The position numbers and the translations under genes were made by a program. A stretch of DNA of 5,800 nucleotides, taken from contig CAIRYE010000287.1 of the NCBI GenBank assembly GCA_903882765.1, forward strand, positions 1-5,800. The letters are read 5' to 3'. The stretch's first letter is position 1. Every line of letters starts with the position of its first letter. This document shows, piece by piece, positions 5,670 through 5,800 of the stretch. The notes under the pieces are model-generated. The model ran no database searches. It had not been told where the DNA came from and saw only the letters and a list, made by a program, of their open reading frames with translations. The stretch comes from an uncultured Anaerolineae bacterium. Its GTDB lineage: Bacteria > Chloroflexota > Anaerolineae > Anaerolineales > Villigracilaceae.

Positions 5670-5721
5670 ATTTCCTTTTTGTATGAAACTTATTTATAAA
5701 TAAAAATTTAAGCCCAAGCTT

Positions 5722-5763
5722 AGAATCCAATCATCTACGGAAGGTAACCTTTAGAAGGATTCT
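5722..5763. repeat. Nested dyad symmetry upstream of the lipoprotein gene
   Basis: AGAATCC (5722-5728) and GGATTCT (5757-5763) are perfect inverted arms. Between them lies AAGGTAACCTT (5741-5751), itself a five-base dyad around one base. The structure is 64-105 bases upstream of the lipoprotein start, a plausible place for an operator or leader structure. No experimentally known motif is recognised. Confidence 0.4.
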
Positions 5764-5779
5764 TAATTTTTTACATTAA

Positions 5780-5800
5780 TCAAATTGCAGTTCAATTTGA
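5780..5800. repeat. Perfect 8-bp inverted repeat at the right edge
   Basis: TCAAATTG (5780-5787) and CAATTTGA (5793-5800) flank a five-base CAGTT loop and end exactly at the window edge, so the arms may extend further. It is AT-rich and has no U-run on the minus strand, so it is not a convincing terminator for an upstream leftward gene. It could be part of an operator or an element boundary. Confidence 0.35.

Noticed and set aside
5435..5686. An 83-codon plus-strand open frame at the right end
   Set aside because: It is antisense to the lipoprotein gene, which has a lipobox and a well-placed Shine-Dalgarno; this frame has neither.

Overview
The window looks like a chromosomal segment of a Chloroflexota bacterium, probably Anaerolineae. 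This rests on overall protein character: a membrane-anchored L,D-transpeptidase with a long Thr/Pro/Ser-rich linker, an Amidase_3 variant reading AGHMGNDSGAVC / SIHNDSCDY, and a methylase-like protein with a degenerate DPTGVSPE motif. I recall similar proteins from that phylum. No rRNA or other marker gene is present, so the assignment is an inference.

Left half (1-2956, minus strand): four tightly packed genes read leftward from a divergent intergenic region. In transcription order they are a membrane-anchored N-acetylmuramoyl-L-alanine amidase (2159-2956), a membrane-anchored YkuD L,D-transpeptidase with a cytoplasmic TPR-like N-terminus (853-2142), a conserved-looking hypothetical protein of about 156 aa (422-892, overlapping the transpeptidase gene), and the N-terminal 122 codons of a DNA-methylase-like protein that runs off the left edge (1-367). 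The first two are a peptidoglycan cleaving/cross-linking pair. The link between them and the last two genes is unexplained.

Middle and right (2957-5216, plus strand): a good sigma-70-like promoter (3025-3053) precedes a three-gene cluster. It holds a flavin reductase-like FMN protein (3074-3565), an AMMECR1-domain protein (3581-4153) and a Kv-beta-type aldo/keto reductase (4184-5170). Each gene has its own Shine-Dalgarno sequence, and a textbook intrinsic terminator (5186-5216) ends the unit. Two of the three are nucleotide-cofactor oxidoreductases; the role of AMMECR1 here is unknown.

Right end (5217-5800): base composition becomes visibly AT-rich. It carries one small predicted lipoprotein gene of unknown function on the minus strand (5317-5658). 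Its upstream region contains two dyad symmetries and no recognisable second gene.

I see no CRISPR array, tRNA, rRNA, complete insertion sequence or phage module. I also see no clearly novel multi-gene system. The best leads are the coupling of cell-wall enzymes with a methylase-like protein and the AMMECR1/flavin reductase/AKR cluster.
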